DNA of 64,000 bases, taken from the NCBI GenBank assembly GCA_035623985.1, contig DASPSJ010000095.1, positions 1 through 64,000 of the forward strand, written 5' to 3'. A program made the position numbers and the translations under genes. The stretch is from DAHUYF01 sp035623985 (GTDB lineage Bacteria > Pseudomonadota > Alphaproteobacteria > ATCC43930 > CGMCC-115725). Position 1 is the stretch's first letter; every line of letters begins with the position of its first letter. The notes under the pieces are model-generated. The model saw only the letters and a list, made by a program, of their open reading frames with translations, was not told the origin of the DNA and searched no databases. Positions 1 through 9,079 of the stretch are shown here, one piece after another.

Positions 1-524
1 GCGGTCGAGACCGTGCGGTCGTAGCGCTCGTAAAGCCCCATCGCCAGGCGTAGCTGGCGCAGGTCCGCTTCGACCGCCGAGGCCATATCCGGATATTGAA
101 GCTTGCAAGCGAGCCGGCTGCCGTCGAGCGCGACCGCGCGATGCACTTGGCCGAGCGAGGCGGCGCGCGCCGCGTCGTGCTCAAAGCTCTTGAAACGCCG
201 TTCCCAGTTGGGCCCGAGCTCGCCCATCATCCGCCGACGGACAAACGGCCAGCCCATTGCCGGCGCGTTCGACTGCAGCTGGATCAACTCGCGGACGTAT
301 TCATCGGGAAGAGCATCGGGGATGGTCGCCAGAAGTTGCGCGACCTTCATCAGCGGCCCCTTGATGCCGCCGAGCGCCGCCTTGAGGTCGGCGGCATGCC
401 GCGCGCGGTCGATCGGCATGCCGAGATAGCGCGCACCGGCGAGCCGCGCGGCGAGCCCGCCCATGGCGGTCGAGACCCGCGCGTAGCGCCAGACGCGGCC
501 GCCGAGATTGTCGCTTTCGGCCAC
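1..524 (-). CDS. ABC1/AarF (UbiB-like) atypical kinase, partial at window edge
   Basis: About 174 N-terminal codons are visible; the rest lies beyond the left edge. The family are atypical protein-kinase-like ATPases linked to ubiquinone biosynthesis. Seen: an Ala-rich loop reading ARAASLGQVHRA, followed by LACKLQYPD, whose lysine would be the ATP-binding residue. The KxGQ signature of canonical UbiB appears as LMKVAQLL, with Ala for Gly; this looks like a subfamily trait because the flanking LATIPDALP context is typical of alphaproteobacterial ABC1 proteins. Start chosen as GTG at 524-522, preceded by GAGG and lying 8 bases after the stop of the oligoendopeptidase gene, so the two are probably cotranscribed. 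The exact substrate is unknown. Confidence 0.85.
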   Translation of the reverse strand, partial: MAESDNLGGRVWRYARVSTAMGGLAARLAGARYLGMPIDRARHAADLKAALGGIKGPLMKVAQLLATIPDALPDEYVRELIQLQSNAPAMGWPFVRRRMMGELGPNWERRFKSFEHDAARAASLGQVHRAVALDGSRLACKLQYPDMASAVEADLRQLRLAMGLYERYDRTVST

Positions 525-531
525 TTCTGCC

Positions 532-2355
532 TCAGCCCATCGCCTCGAGCTCGTCGATGAAGCCCGCGATCACCGTGAGGCCCTTCTGCCAGAAGCCGGG
601 GTCGCCGGCATCGAGGCCGAAGGGCGCCAGCAGCTCCCGGTGGCGCTTGCTGCCGCCGGCGCGCAGCATGTCGAGATATTTCTCGGCAAAGCCGGGCGCC
701 GCGCCCTGATAGACCGCATAGAGCGAGTTCACCAGGCAGTCGCCGAAGGCATAGGCGTAGACATAGAACGGCGTGTGGATGAAATGCGGGATATAGGTCC
801 ACCAGTGGCGATAGTCCGGCTCCAGCGCGATCGCCGGGCCGAGGCTCTCGCCCTGCACCGCCAGCCAGATCTCGCCGATGCGCTCCGCGGTCAGCTCGCT
901 TTGCCGGCGCTCGTCATGGACGCGGCGCTCGAACTCGACGAAGGCGATCTGGCGCACCACCGTGTTGAGCATGTCCTCCACCTTGGAGGCGAGCATGATC
1001 TTGCGCCGGCGCGGATCGGTCTCGGCGCCGAGCAGCGCGCGGAAGGTCAGCATCTCGCCGAAGACCGAGGCGGTCTCGGCGAGCGTCAGCGGCGTGTCCG
1101 ACATGAGCTGGCCCTGCCGGCCGGCGAGCACCTGATGCACCCCATGGCCCAGCTCGTGCGCCAGCGTCATGACGTCGCGCGTCTTGCCCTGATAGTTCAG
1201 CAGCAGATAGGGATGCGCGCTCGGCACCGTTGGATGGGCGAAGGCGCCGGGCGCCTTGCCCGGCCGCACCGGCGCGTCGATCCAGCGATTGGCGAAGAAG
1301 CGCCGGCCGATATCGGCAAGCTCGGGCGAGAAGGCGGCATAGGCGCCGAGCACGATGCGCTCGGCCTCGGGCCAGGGGACGATCGCGTCGTCCTGCTCGG
1401 GCAGCGGCGCGTTGCGGTCCCAATAGGGCAGCGCCGCGACGCCGAACCAGCGCGCCTTCAGCCGGTAATAGCGGTGCGACAGCGCCGGGTAGGCGGCGCG
1501 CACCGCGGCAATCAGCGCGTCGACCACCTCGTCCTCGACGAAATTGCCGAGGTTGCGCGAGGAGATCGGTCGCGGGAAATGGCGCCAGCGGTCCTCGATT
1601 TCCTTGTCCTTGGCGAGCGTGTTGGTGATGAGCGCGAAGAGCCGCGCGTTCCGGCCGAGCACCTCGCTGAGCGCCTTGGCGGCGCGCCGGCGCTTGCCGG
1701 GGTCGGTCTCGGACAAGAGATGCAGCGCCTCGGCGCTGGTAAGCTCCTTGCCGTCGACGGCAAAGCGCAGACCCGCCATGGTCTCGTCGAAAAGCCGCAT
1801 CCAGGCGGCGCGGCCGGCGACGTATTTCTCGTGCAGCAGCTTCTCGATCTCGTCGGCGAGCTGATGCGGGCGGAAGGCGCGGGTGTCGCGCAGCCAGGGC
1901 GCGTAGCGCCTGAGATCCGGGCTTTCGATCTTCGCCGCGAGATCGCCCTCTTCGATCCGGTTGAGCTCCAGCGTGAAGAACAACAGCACGGTGCCGACGG
2001 CGTTGACCTTCTCCTGCATGTTTTGGAAGAAGCGGCCGGTCTCGGCATCCTCCATGTTGCCGGCATAGATCAGCGCGGCGTAGCTCATGATGCGGCCGAG
2101 CGTCTCCTGCAGGCGCTCGTATTCAGCGATCGCCGCGCCCAGCGCCGCGCCCGAGAGCGCCGCCAGCCCGCCGGCATAGCGCGCGCGGAACGCCGCCGCC
2201 CGCGCTTCGCTGTCGGCGAGGTCGCGCCTCAACTCGGCGCTGTCGCGGCCGGGATAGAGGTCGCGCAGATCCCATTCCGGCAAGGCGCCCAGGGCGCGCT
2301 CCGCCGCGGCGGTGGGGGGCTTTTCGTCGGGCTGCGAGGCCATCGCTCTCTCCAT
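532..2355 (-). CDS. pepF: Oligoendopeptidase F, M3 family
   Basis: A cytoplasmic zinc metallopeptidase of about 607 residues, the usual size for PepF/M3B, which cleaves short to medium peptides. The zinc motif HELGH lies at about residues 400-404 in the context MTLAHELGHGVHQ, and the third ligand is expected in the downstream LAETASVFGE helix. The C-terminal part (HTPFYVYAYAFGDCLVNSLY) is typical of the family. No signal peptide. The first ATG (2355) gives MERAMASQPD; the second ATG, at 2343, is an equally good start. It is divergent from the acyl-CoA ligase to its right and upstream of the ABC1 kinase gene. Family call is firm; physiological substrate is not known. Confidence 0.93.
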   Translation of the reverse strand: MERAMASQPDEKPPTAAAERALGALPEWDLRDLYPGRDSAELRRDLADSEARAAAFRARYAGGLAALSGAALGAAIAEYERLQETLGRIMSYAALIYAGNMEDAETGRFFQNMQEKVNAVGTVLLFFTLELNRIEEGDLAAKIESPDLRRYAPWLRDTRAFRPHQLADEIEKLLHEKYVAGRAAWMRLFDETMAGLRFAVDGKELTSAEALHLLSETDPGKRRRAAKALSEVLGRNARLFALITNTLAKDKEIEDRWRHFPRPISSRNLGNFVEDEVVDALIAAVRAAYPALSHRYYRLKARWFGVAALPYWDRNAPLPEQDDAIVPWPEAERIVLGAYAAFSPELADIGRRFFANRWIDAPVRPGKAPGAFAHPTVPSAHPYLLLNYQGKTRDVMTLAHELGHGVHQVLAGRQGQLMSDTPLTLAETASVFGEMLTFRALLGAETDPRRRKIMLASKVEDMLNTVVRQIAFVEFERRVHDERRQSELTAERIGEIWLAVQGESLGPAIALEPDYRHWWTYIPHFIHTPFYVYAYAFGDCLVNSLYAVYQGAAPGFAEKYLDMLRAGGSKRHRELLAPFGLDAGDPGFWQKGLTVIAGFIDELEAMG

Positions 2356-2491
2356 GGGGGTTGCCGCGTCAGCATATGGCTCTTGCCGGCCGCGTCGCCA
2401 ATCAGCCGGCTATTCCGCCGCGGCGGCAAAACCCTTACAACAGCCAAAGAGTCGCAGCCGGCGCAGCAGGGCGCCGGAGCGGGGGGAAACC

Positions 2492-4285
2492 ATGGATTAC
2501 CACACCTGCCCCAACCTCGCCGCCATGTTCTTCGAGCAGGCGGCGGCGAAGGGGGATCGGCCGTTCCTGTGGGCAAAGCGCGACGGCGTCTACAAGGCGG
2601 TTTCCTGGCGCGCCGCGGCGGAGCAGGTGCGGGTGCTCGCCCGCGGTCTGCGCAGCCTCGGCGTCGCCCGCGGCGACCGCGTCGGCCTTGTCGCCGAGAA
2701 CCGGCCGGAATGGACGATCGCCGACCTTGCCATCATGACGGCGGGCGCAATCACCGTGCCGGCCTATACCACCCATACGGTGGAGGATCACCGCCACGTG
2801 CTGTCCAACAGCGGCGCCCGCGCGGTCATCATCTCCACCGCGGCGCTCGCCCACCGCGTCATGCCGGCGGCCGACCAGATCTCGACCATCGCCGCCATCA
2901 TCACCATGGAGCCGCTCACCCGCGGCCAGCTCTCCCATGCGGAGGTCTATTCCTGGGCGGAGGTGATGGCGCGCGGCGCGGCGCTTGCCGAGGATGTCGA
3001 CGCCTGGGTCGCGGCGACCGGGCGCGACGATATCGCCTGCCTCATCTACACCTCCGGCACCGGCGGCGTGCCCAAGGGCGTGATGACCACCCATGCCAAC
3101 ATCTTCGCCAACGCCTACGGCGCCTTCCGGCTGTTGCAAACCCTCGGCCTCGGCGAAGACGTCTTCCTCTGCTTCCTGCCGCTGTCGCATTCCTACGAGC
3201 ACACCGCCGGGATGATGTTCCCGATCTCCGTCGGCGCCGAGATCTATTTCGCCGAAGGCGCCGAGATGCTCGCCCTCAACATGCAGGAGGCGCGCCCCAC
3301 CATCATGACCGCGGTGCCGCGTCTCTACGAGACCATGCATCAGCGCATCCTGCGCGGCATCGAGCGCCAGAGCGGGCTTAACCGCCGCCTCTTCGAGTTG
3401 GCGATCCGTCTCGGCGGCAAGCGGATCGAGGATCCCAGGAGTCTCACGCTTGCCGACCGCCTCCTCGACCTCGTCGCGGCGCTGCTGGTCCGGCGCAAGG
3501 TGCGCCAGCGCTTCGGCGGCCGGCTCAAGGCGATGGTCTCGGGCGGCGCGCCCTTGAACGCGGAGATCGGCCGCTTCTTCCTCTCGCTCGGCGTCAGGCT
3601 GCTGCAAGGCTACGGCCAGACGGAGGCCTCGCCGGTGATCAGCGCCAACCCGCCGCGGCGCATCAAGATCGACACGGTCGGACCGGCGCTCGAAGGCGTC
3701 GAGGTGCGCATCGCCGAGGACGGCGAGATCCTGGTGCGCGGCCCCGTCGTCATGAAAGGCTATTGGAACGATCCCGAGGCGAGCGCGCGGGCGCTCGCCG
3801 GCGGCTGGCTGCACACCGGCGACGTCGGCGAGATCGACAGCGACGGCTATATCCGCATCACCGACCGCAAGCGCGACTTCATCAAGAATTCCGGCGGCGA
3901 GATGCTGTCGCCGGCGCGCGTCGAGGGCTATCTCACGTTGCAGCCCGAGATCGGCCAGGCGATGGTGTTCGGCGACCGCCGCCCTTATCTCGTCGCCGTC
4001 ATCGCACCCAACGGCGATTTCCTCGAGGGCTTCGCCCGCCGCCGCGGGCTTGCGCCGGACCTCGCCGCGCTCGCCGGCGACGGCGAGCTGCGCCGGGTGA
4101 TCGCCGCCGCCGTGGCGCGGGTCAATGCCGATCTCTCGCCGGTCGAGCGCGTGCGCCACTTCATCATCGCCACCGAGCCCTTCAGCACCGCCAACGGCCA
4201 GATGACGCCCACGCTCAAGATCAAGCGCCACGCCATAAGGCGCGTCTACGGCGAAGCGCTGATCGCGCTCTACGACGGCAAGTGA
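2492..4285 (+). CDS. Long-chain fatty-acid--CoA ligase (AMP-forming)
   Basis: Predicted 597-residue acyl-adenylate/acyl-CoA synthetase that activates fatty acids with ATP and CoA. The phosphate-binding loop at residues 186-196 reads YTSGTGGVPKG, with Gly in place of the second Thr of the usual TSGTTG. The later LQGYGQTEASP and GWLHTGDVG.ID.DGYI.ITDRKRD blocks are the classic A5-A8 motifs of long-chain ligases. ATG at 2492 is chosen because a GGAGCGGGGGGAAA ribosome site precedes it and family homology starts there; the open frame extends further upstream without similarity. Divergent from pepF with a short shared promoter region. Chain-length preference cannot be read from sequence. Confidence 0.92.
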   Translation: MDYHTCPNLAAMFFEQAAAKGDRPFLWAKRDGVYKAVSWRAAAEQVRVLARGLRSLGVARGDRVGLVAENRPEWTIADLAIMTAGAITVPAYTTHTVEDHRHVLSNSGARAVIISTAALAHRVMPAADQISTIAAIITMEPLTRGQLSHAEVYSWAEVMARGAALAEDVDAWVAATGRDDIACLIYTSGTGGVPKGVMTTHANIFANAYGAFRLLQTLGLGEDVFLCFLPLSHSYEHTAGMMFPISVGAEIYFAEGAEMLALNMQEARPTIMTAVPRLYETMHQRILRGIERQSGLNRRLFELAIRLGGKRIEDPRSLTLADRLLDLVAALLVRRKVRQRFGGRLKAMVSGGAPLNAEIGRFFLSLGVRLLQGYGQTEASPVISANPPRRIKIDTVGPALEGVEVRIAEDGEILVRGPVVMKGYWNDPEASARALAGGWLHTGDVGEIDSDGYIRITDRKRDFIKNSGGEMLSPARVEGYLTLQPEIGQAMVFGDRRPYLVAVIAPNGDFLEGFARRRGLAPDLAALAGDGELRRVIAAAVARVNADLSPVERVRHFIIATEPFSTANGQMTPTLKIKRHAIRRVYGEALIALYDGK

Positions 4286-4300
4286 GTGCGCGAAGCGCCG

Positions 4301-4397
4301 TTAAGAAAGAATCACCACGGAGAAGACACGGAGGTCATGGAAGAGTATTTAGGCGCGCCTCTCCTTTTTCTCCGAGCCTCCGTGGTGAACCTCTTAA
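4301..4397. repeat. 97-bp inverted-repeat element with CACCACGGAG ends (copy 1)
   Basis: Intergenic element between the convergent acyl-CoA ligase and epimerase genes. Left end TTAAGAAAGAATCACCACGG continues to AG; the right end, read in reverse complement, is TTAAGAGGTTCACCACGGAG. A perfect 10-bp CACCACGGAG/CTCCGTGGTG pair (4313-4322 and 4378-4387) lies inside flanking TTAAGA/TCTTAA. The interior holds another ACACGGAGG direct repeat. A related copy lies at 44432-44524. No coding capacity; probably a small non-autonomous dispersed repeat (inference). Confidence 0.65.
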
Positions 4398-4409
4398 GCG
4401 ATGGCTTCG

Positions 4410-5387
4410 TCACAAGCGATGATAATTCCGGTACCACGCGACGAAGCGCGGCAGCCCGTCATCGATCGGCGTCGTCGGCCGGAAGCCGAGGTCGCGCGTC
4501 GTCTCGCTGATGTCGGCGTAGGTCGCCGGCACGTCGCCGGGTTCCATCGGCGCCAGCTCGATCGCCGCCTTGCGGCCGAGCGCCGCCTCGATGAGCGCCA
4601 CGAAGCGCGTGAGCTTCTCGCTGCGGTGATTGCCGAGATTGTAGAGCCGATAAGGCGGCGCGCCGTCATCGGCCGGCGGCCGGTCGAGCGCGGCGAGGAC
4701 GCCCGAGACGATGTCGTCGATATAGGTGAAATCGCGCTGCATGTCGCCGCGATTGAAGAGCCGGATGGGCCGGCCGGCGAGGATCGCCTCGGTGAAGATC
4801 CAGGCCGCCATGTCCGGCCGCCCCCAGGGACCGTAGACCGTGAAGAAGCGCAGCGCCGTCGTCGGCAGGCGGTAGAGATGGGCGTAGCAATAGCCCATCA
4901 GCTCGTCCGCCTTCTTGGTGGCGGCGTAGAGCGAGCGCGGCGTGTCGACGGGATCGGCAATGGCGAAGGGCAGCTTGGTATTGCCGCCATAGACCGAGGA
5001 GGAGCTGGCGAAGACCAGATGCCGCAGGCGCGGCAGGCGCCGGCAGGCTTCCAGCACCTCGAGCTGGCCCGCGATGTTGGCGCTGACATAGGCGTGCGGA
5101 TTGACCAGCGAGTAGCGCACGCCGGCCTGCGCCGCGAGATGGAGAACCCGGTCGGTCGCGGCCTCGCGCGCCAGCAGCGCGCCGAGCGCGCCGCGCTCGG
5201 CGATGTCGAGGTGGTGAAAGCTGAACTCCGGGAAGCGGGCAAGCTCGGCCAGCCGCGCCTCTTTCAGCGTCACCGCGTAATAGTCGTTGAGATTGTCGAC
5301 GCCGATCACCCGCTCGCCGCGCTCGAGCAGGGCCTTGCTGGCGCTGAAGCCGATGAACCCCGCGGCGCCGGTGACGAGCACGCTCAT
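4410..5387 (-). CDS. NAD-dependent epimerase, probable UDP-glucuronate 4-epimerase
   Basis: A 325-residue short-chain dehydrogenase/reductase of the extended family, expected to convert UDP-glucuronate to UDP-galacturonate for polysaccharide synthesis in the cytoplasm. Seen: nucleotide-binding TGAAGFIGF at residues 6-14, VDNLNDYY after the second strand (characteristic of UDP-GlcA epimerases), LAAQAGVRYS at 85-93, catalytic SSSSVYG at about 128-134, and YAATK with Tyr154 and Lys158. The downstream LRFFTVYGPWGRPDMA is also diagnostic. Length is normal. It is convergent with the acyl-CoA ligase and divergent from the alcohol dehydrogenase. Substrate assignment follows subfamily motifs and is not proven. 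Confidence 0.9.
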   Translation of the reverse strand: MSVLVTGAAGFIGFSASKALLERGERVIGVDNLNDYYAVTLKEARLAELARFPEFSFHHLDIAERGALGALLAREAATDRVLHLAAQAGVRYSLVNPHAYVSANIAGQLEVLEACRRLPRLRHLVFASSSSVYGGNTKLPFAIADPVDTPRSLYAATKKADELMGYCYAHLYRLPTTALRFFTVYGPWGRPDMAAWIFTEAILAGRPIRLFNRGDMQRDFTYIDDIVSGVLAALDRPPADDGAPPYRLYNLGNHRSEKLTRFVALIEAALGRKAAIELAPMEPGDVPATYADISETTRDLGFRPTTPIDDGLPRFVAWYRNYHRL

Positions 5388-5532
5388 GGGGCCGCGGTAT
5401 AGCCCGCGCGCCGCCGGAAATCACCTGCCGCCCGGCCGGGGCGCCTACCCTCATTCCGCGACCGCAACCGCCCCCTGACAACCGCTTCCCTCTCGCCTAA
5501 GCTGCCGCCAAAGAGCCCCGGGGAGGACCGCC

Positions 5533-6588
5533 ATGAGGAGCTACGACGTCGTCGAATTCGGCGCGCCGCTCAAGCCCAGCGACAAGCCGACGCCGAAGCC
5601 GCAGGGCACCGAGGTGCTGCTGCGCACGCTCGCCGCCGGCGTCTGCCACAGCGATCTCCACATCTGGGAGGGCTGGTACGATCTCGGCGGCGGCAAGAAG
5701 CTCACCATCAGGGATCGCGGCTTGCAGCCGCCGCTCACCATGGGCCACGAGATCGTCGGCGAGGTGGTGGCGCTGGGTCCCGCGGCGAGCGGCGTCAAGC
5801 CCGGCGACAGGCGCCTGGCGCATCCCTGGATCGGCTGCGGCGACTGCGCGGTGTGCCGGCGCGGCGAGGAGCAGCTTTGCGCCGCGCCGCGCTTTCTCGG
5901 CGTGCAGAAGCCCGGCGGCTATGCCGATCACGTGCTGGTGCCGCATCCTCGCTACCTGCTCGATCTCGGCGCGCTCAGCCCGGCGCAGGCGGCGCCCTAC
6001 GCCTGCTCCGGCGTCACCGCCTTCGGCGCCTTGAAGCGCGTCGGCGAGGCGGTCTTCAAGGAGCAGCCGATCCTGGTGATCGGCGCGGGCGGGCTCGGCC
6101 TCATGTGCCTTTCCCTGTTGCAGGCTCTGGGCGGGCTCGGCGCCGTGGTCGCCGACATCGACCCGGCCAAGCGCGCCGCCGCGCTCGCGGCGGGAGCCGT
6201 CGCAGCCGTCGATGCCGGCGCTCGCGACGCGGTGCAGCAGGCGCAGGCGGCGGCCAAGTCGCCGATCGGCGCCGCCATCGATTTCGTCGGCGCCTCCGCC
6301 ACGGCGCGGCTCGGCATCGACGCCATCGCCAGGGGCGGCAAATACGTCATCGTCGGCCTCTTCGGCGGCGACATAACCCTGAGCCTGCCGCTGCTGCCGA
6401 TGCGCGCCATCGCCGTGCAGGGCTCTTATGTCGGCAGCCTCGCCGAGATGCAGCAGCTTCTGGCGCTGGTCGCCACCGGCAAGGTGCCGCCGGTGCCGAT
6501 CGACCAGCGCCGGCTCGAGCAGGCGAGCGCCGTGCTCGAGGAGTTGAAGGCCGGCCGCATCATCGGCCGCGCCGTGCTGACGCCGTGA
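5533..6588 (+). CDS. Zinc-dependent alcohol dehydrogenase (MDR family)
   Basis: A 351-residue medium-chain dehydrogenase oxidising alcohols or reducing aldehydes with NAD(P). Catalytic zinc ligands are visible as Cys38 in GVCHSDLHIW and His72 in GHEIVGE. The structural zinc lobe has Cys102, Cys105, Cys108 and Cys116 (GCGDCAVCRRGEEQLC), and the Rossmann loop is VIGAGGLGL at about residue 179. ATG follows a GGGGAGGA ribosome site. Just 23 bases after its stop lies a periplasmic binding protein gene on the same strand, so a shared transcript and linked substrate are plausible. The true substrate is unknown. Confidence 0.9.
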   Translation: MRSYDVVEFGAPLKPSDKPTPKPQGTEVLLRTLAAGVCHSDLHIWEGWYDLGGGKKLTIRDRGLQPPLTMGHEIVGEVVALGPAASGVKPGDRRLAHPWIGCGDCAVCRRGEEQLCAAPRFLGVQKPGGYADHVLVPHPRYLLDLGALSPAQAAPYACSGVTAFGALKRVGEAVFKEQPILVIGAGGLGLMCLSLLQALGGLGAVVADIDPAKRAAALAAGAVAAVDAGARDAVQQAQAAAKSPIGAAIDFVGASATARLGIDAIARGGKYVIVGLFGGDITLSLPLLPMRAIAVQGSYVGSLAEMQQLLALVATGKVPPVPIDQRRLEQASAVLEELKAGRIIGRAVLTP

Positions 6589-6611
6589 CACGTCCCAGAT
6601 CGGAGGAAGAC

Positions 6612-7823
6612 ATGATTCGCACTGCTATTGCCACTGCCTGCATCGCGCTGCTGCTCGCGCCGGCCGCCGCCCGGGCGCAGATTTCCGACGACGTCGTCAA
6701 GATCGGCGTGCTCAGCGACATGAGCAGCCTCTATTCCGACGGCACCGGCAAGGGCTCGCTGCCGGCGGCGCAGATGGCGATCGCGGATTTCGGCGGCACC
6801 GTGCTGGGCAAGCCGATCGAGCTGATCTCCGCCGACCACCAGAACAAGCCCGATGTCGGCGCCAGCATCGCCCGGCAGTGGTACGACCAGGACAAGGTCG
6901 ACGTCATCGTCGACGTGCCGACCTCTTCGGTGGCGCTGGCGGTGCAGCAGATCGCCAAGGAGAAGAACCGGGTCCTCCTGATCTCGGGCGGCGGCACCTC
7001 CGATCTCACCGGCCCCGCCTGCTCGCCGGTGGGCGTGCACTGGAGCTATGATACCTATGGGCAGGCCCACGTCGCCGGCAAGGCGATGGTCGAGCGCGGC
7101 GACGATACCTGGTTCTTCATCACCGCCGATTACGCCTTCGGCCACGCGCTGGAGCGCGATACCGCCGATGTCGTGAAGGCCTCGGGCGGCCGGGTGCTCG
7201 GCAGCGTCAACGTGCCGCTCAACACTCCTGATTTTTCATCCTTCCTGCTGCAGGCGCAGGCGTCGGGCGCCAAGGTGGTGGCGCTCGCCAATGCCGGCGG
7301 CGACACCCAGACGGCGATCAAGCAGGCGGCCGAGTTCGGCCTGCAGAGGAGCGGACAGAAGCTGCTGGCGCTGCTCATCCAGATCACCGACATGCACAGC
7401 ATCGGCCTCGAGACGGCGCAGGGCATGATCCTGGCCGAAGCCTTCTACTGGGACCGCGACGACGAGGCGCGCGCGTTTTCCAAGCGCTTTTACGACAAGA
7501 CGCACTTCATGCCGACCACGATCCAGGCCGGCGTCTATTCCGTGGTGATGCATTACCTGAAGGCGGTGAAGGCCGCCGGCACGGACGAGGCCAAGGCGGT
7601 GGTGGCGAAGATGCGCGCGCTGCCGATCGATGACTTCTTCGCCAAGAACGGCCGGCTGCGCCCGGACGGCCGCATGGTCCACGACATGTATCTGATGCAG
7701 GTGAAGACGCCGGCGGAGTCCAAGGGCGAGTGGGATCTCTACAAGATCCTGGCGACGGTGCCCGGCGAGCAGGCCTTCCGCCCGATGAACCAGGGCAACT
7801 GTCCGCTGGTGGCCAAGGATTAG
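6612..7823 (+). CDS. ABC transporter substrate-binding protein, branched-chain amino-acid (LivK) type
   Basis: A 403-residue type I periplasmic binding protein. Residues 1-23 (MIRTAIATACIALLLAPAAA then RAQ) form a Sec signal peptide. The mature start ISDDVVKIGVLSDMSSLYSDGTGKGS is typical of Peripla_BP_6 proteins, as are QMAIADFGGTVLGKPIELISADHQNKPDVG and the SGGGTSDLTG segment. ATG follows GGAGGAAGAC. No permease or ATPase genes are nearby, so it is an orphan binding protein; the upstream alcohol dehydrogenase suggests a small alcohol or aromatic ligand (inference). The gene ends convergently with the P450 gene, the stop codons overlapping. Confidence 0.92.
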   Translation: MIRTAIATACIALLLAPAAARAQISDDVVKIGVLSDMSSLYSDGTGKGSLPAAQMAIADFGGTVLGKPIELISADHQNKPDVGASIARQWYDQDKVDVIVDVPTSSVALAVQQIAKEKNRVLLISGGGTSDLTGPACSPVGVHWSYDTYGQAHVAGKAMVERGDDTWFFITADYAFGHALERDTADVVKASGGRVLGSVNVPLNTPDFSSFLLQAQASGAKVVALANAGGDTQTAIKQAAEFGLQRSGQKLLALLIQITDMHSIGLETAQGMILAEAFYWDRDDEARAFSKRFYDKTHFMPTTIQAGVYSVVMHYLKAVKAAGTDEAKAVVAKMRALPIDDFFAKNGRLRPDGRMVHDMYLMQVKTPAESKGEWDLYKILATVPGEQAFRPMNQGNCPLVAKD

Positions 7824-9043
7824 CCGGCCGCGGAAAGCCGAAGCGCCTTGACGCCGCGCAGCACGAAGCTGTCGCTCCAGTCCGGGCGCTCCTCGGCGAG
7901 CGCCAGTCGCGGCAGGCGGCGCAGCAGCGCGCCGATGCCGATCTCCGCCTCGAGCCGCGCCAGCGGCGCGCCGAGGCAGAAATGCGGGCCGTAGCCGAAG
8001 GCGAGGTGGCGGCCGTCGCCGCGCGCGAGGCGGAAGCGCTCGGGCTCGGCGAAGATCTCGGGATCGCGGTTGGCGGCGTTGAGGAGAAGGAAGAGGCGGT
8101 CGCCGCGCCGAACCCGGCGCGGCTCGCCCGCGGCGCCCGCGAAATCGACGTCCTCGAGCGCGATGCGCGTCATCGCCTGGGTCGGCCCGTCATAGCGCAG
8201 CATCTCCTCGACCGCCTCCGCCATCCGCTCCGGCGCCGCGCGCAGCGCCGCGAGCTCGTCCGGATGCCGCAGCAGCGCCAGCACGCCGTTGCCGATGAGA
8301 TTGGTCGTGGTCTCGTGGCCGGCGAAGAGCAGCAGGATGGCGGCGGCGACGATCTCCTCCTCGCCGAGCCCCCGGCCTTCCTCCTCGGCGGCGATGAGCG
8401 CGCTCAGGACGTCGTCGCGCGGGCGCGCGCGGCGCTCGGCCAGCAGGGTGCGGAAATACCCCGCCATCTCGCGCGTGCCGCGCTCCGCCCGCCCGCGCTT
8501 GTCGGGCGTGGCGAGCGCGCTGCCGACGAAGGCGGCGATGTCGTCCGACCAGCGCTTGAAGCGGTCGAGATCGGCGGCGGGCACGCCGATCATGCCGGCG
8601 ATCACCGTAGCCGGCAGCGGATAGGCGAAATCGGCGATGAGATCGAACGCGGCGCGCCCGGCCACGCCGTCGATGAGGCGCTCGACGATCGTCGCGACGG
8701 TCGCTCGCAGCCCCGCCGCGCGCGGCGTGAACGCCTTGTTGAGCAGCGCGCGCCGGCGCGTATGCGCGGGCGGATCGTTGAACACCGCCCACATCCCCAG
8801 CGTCGCCAAGAGGTCGGCGATCTCCGCCCGCTGCCGCCGTTCCAGGTGGTCGCGGAAGGGCGTGATGCGGTCGGCGCTGAGCCGCCGGTCGGCCAGCGCC
8901 GCGCGCACGTCGCGGTAGCGCGTCAGCACCCAGCCGCCGAGGATGTCGCTCCAATGCACGGGATCCTCGGCGCGCAGCCGCGCGAAGCTCGGAAAGGGAT
9001 CGGCGATCTCCTCCGGCCGGCGCGGATCGTAGTCGACAGCCAT
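7820..9043 (-). CDS. Cytochrome P450
   Basis: A 407-residue soluble bacterial P450, a haem monooxygenase needing an external ferredoxin partner that is not encoded here. Seen: I-helix AGHETT at residues 241-246, K-helix ExxR at Glu280-Arg283 (EEMLRYDGP), and haem loop FGYGPHFCLGAPLAR with the axial Cys at 356. The helix-C arginine context NDPPAHTRRR is present. It lies 36 bases downstream of an SGNH hydrolase gene on the same strand, at the end of the sigma/anti-sigma/acyltransferase cluster, so it may be cotranscribed with that cluster. Substrate unknown; family call firm. Confidence 0.94.
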   Translation of the reverse strand: MAVDYDPRRPEEIADPFPSFARLRAEDPVHWSDILGGWVLTRYRDVRAALADRRLSADRITPFRDHLERRQRAEIADLLATLGMWAVFNDPPAHTRRRALLNKAFTPRAAGLRATVATIVERLIDGVAGRAAFDLIADFAYPLPATVIAGMIGVPAADLDRFKRWSDDIAAFVGSALATPDKRGRAERGTREMAGYFRTLLAERRARPRDDVLSALIAAEEEGRGLGEEEIVAAAILLLFAGHETTTNLIGNGVLALLRHPDELAALRAAPERMAEAVEEMLRYDGPTQAMTRIALEDVDFAGAAGEPRRVRRGDRLFLLLNAANRDPEIFAEPERFRLARGDGRHLAFGYGPHFCLGAPLARLEAEIGIGALLRRLPRLALAEERPDWSDSFVLRGVKALRLSAAG

Positions 9044-9079
9044 GCGCTTGCCTCGCGCGCCCGCCGCGCCGCGGGCGGG

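Noticed and set aside
508..3381. A 957-codon open frame on the plus strand across pepF and the acyl-CoA ligase
   Set aside because: It is antisense to pepF then out of frame with the ligase, with Arg/His-rich low-complexity translation; high GC makes such long false frames common. The motif-bearing genes explain the DNA.
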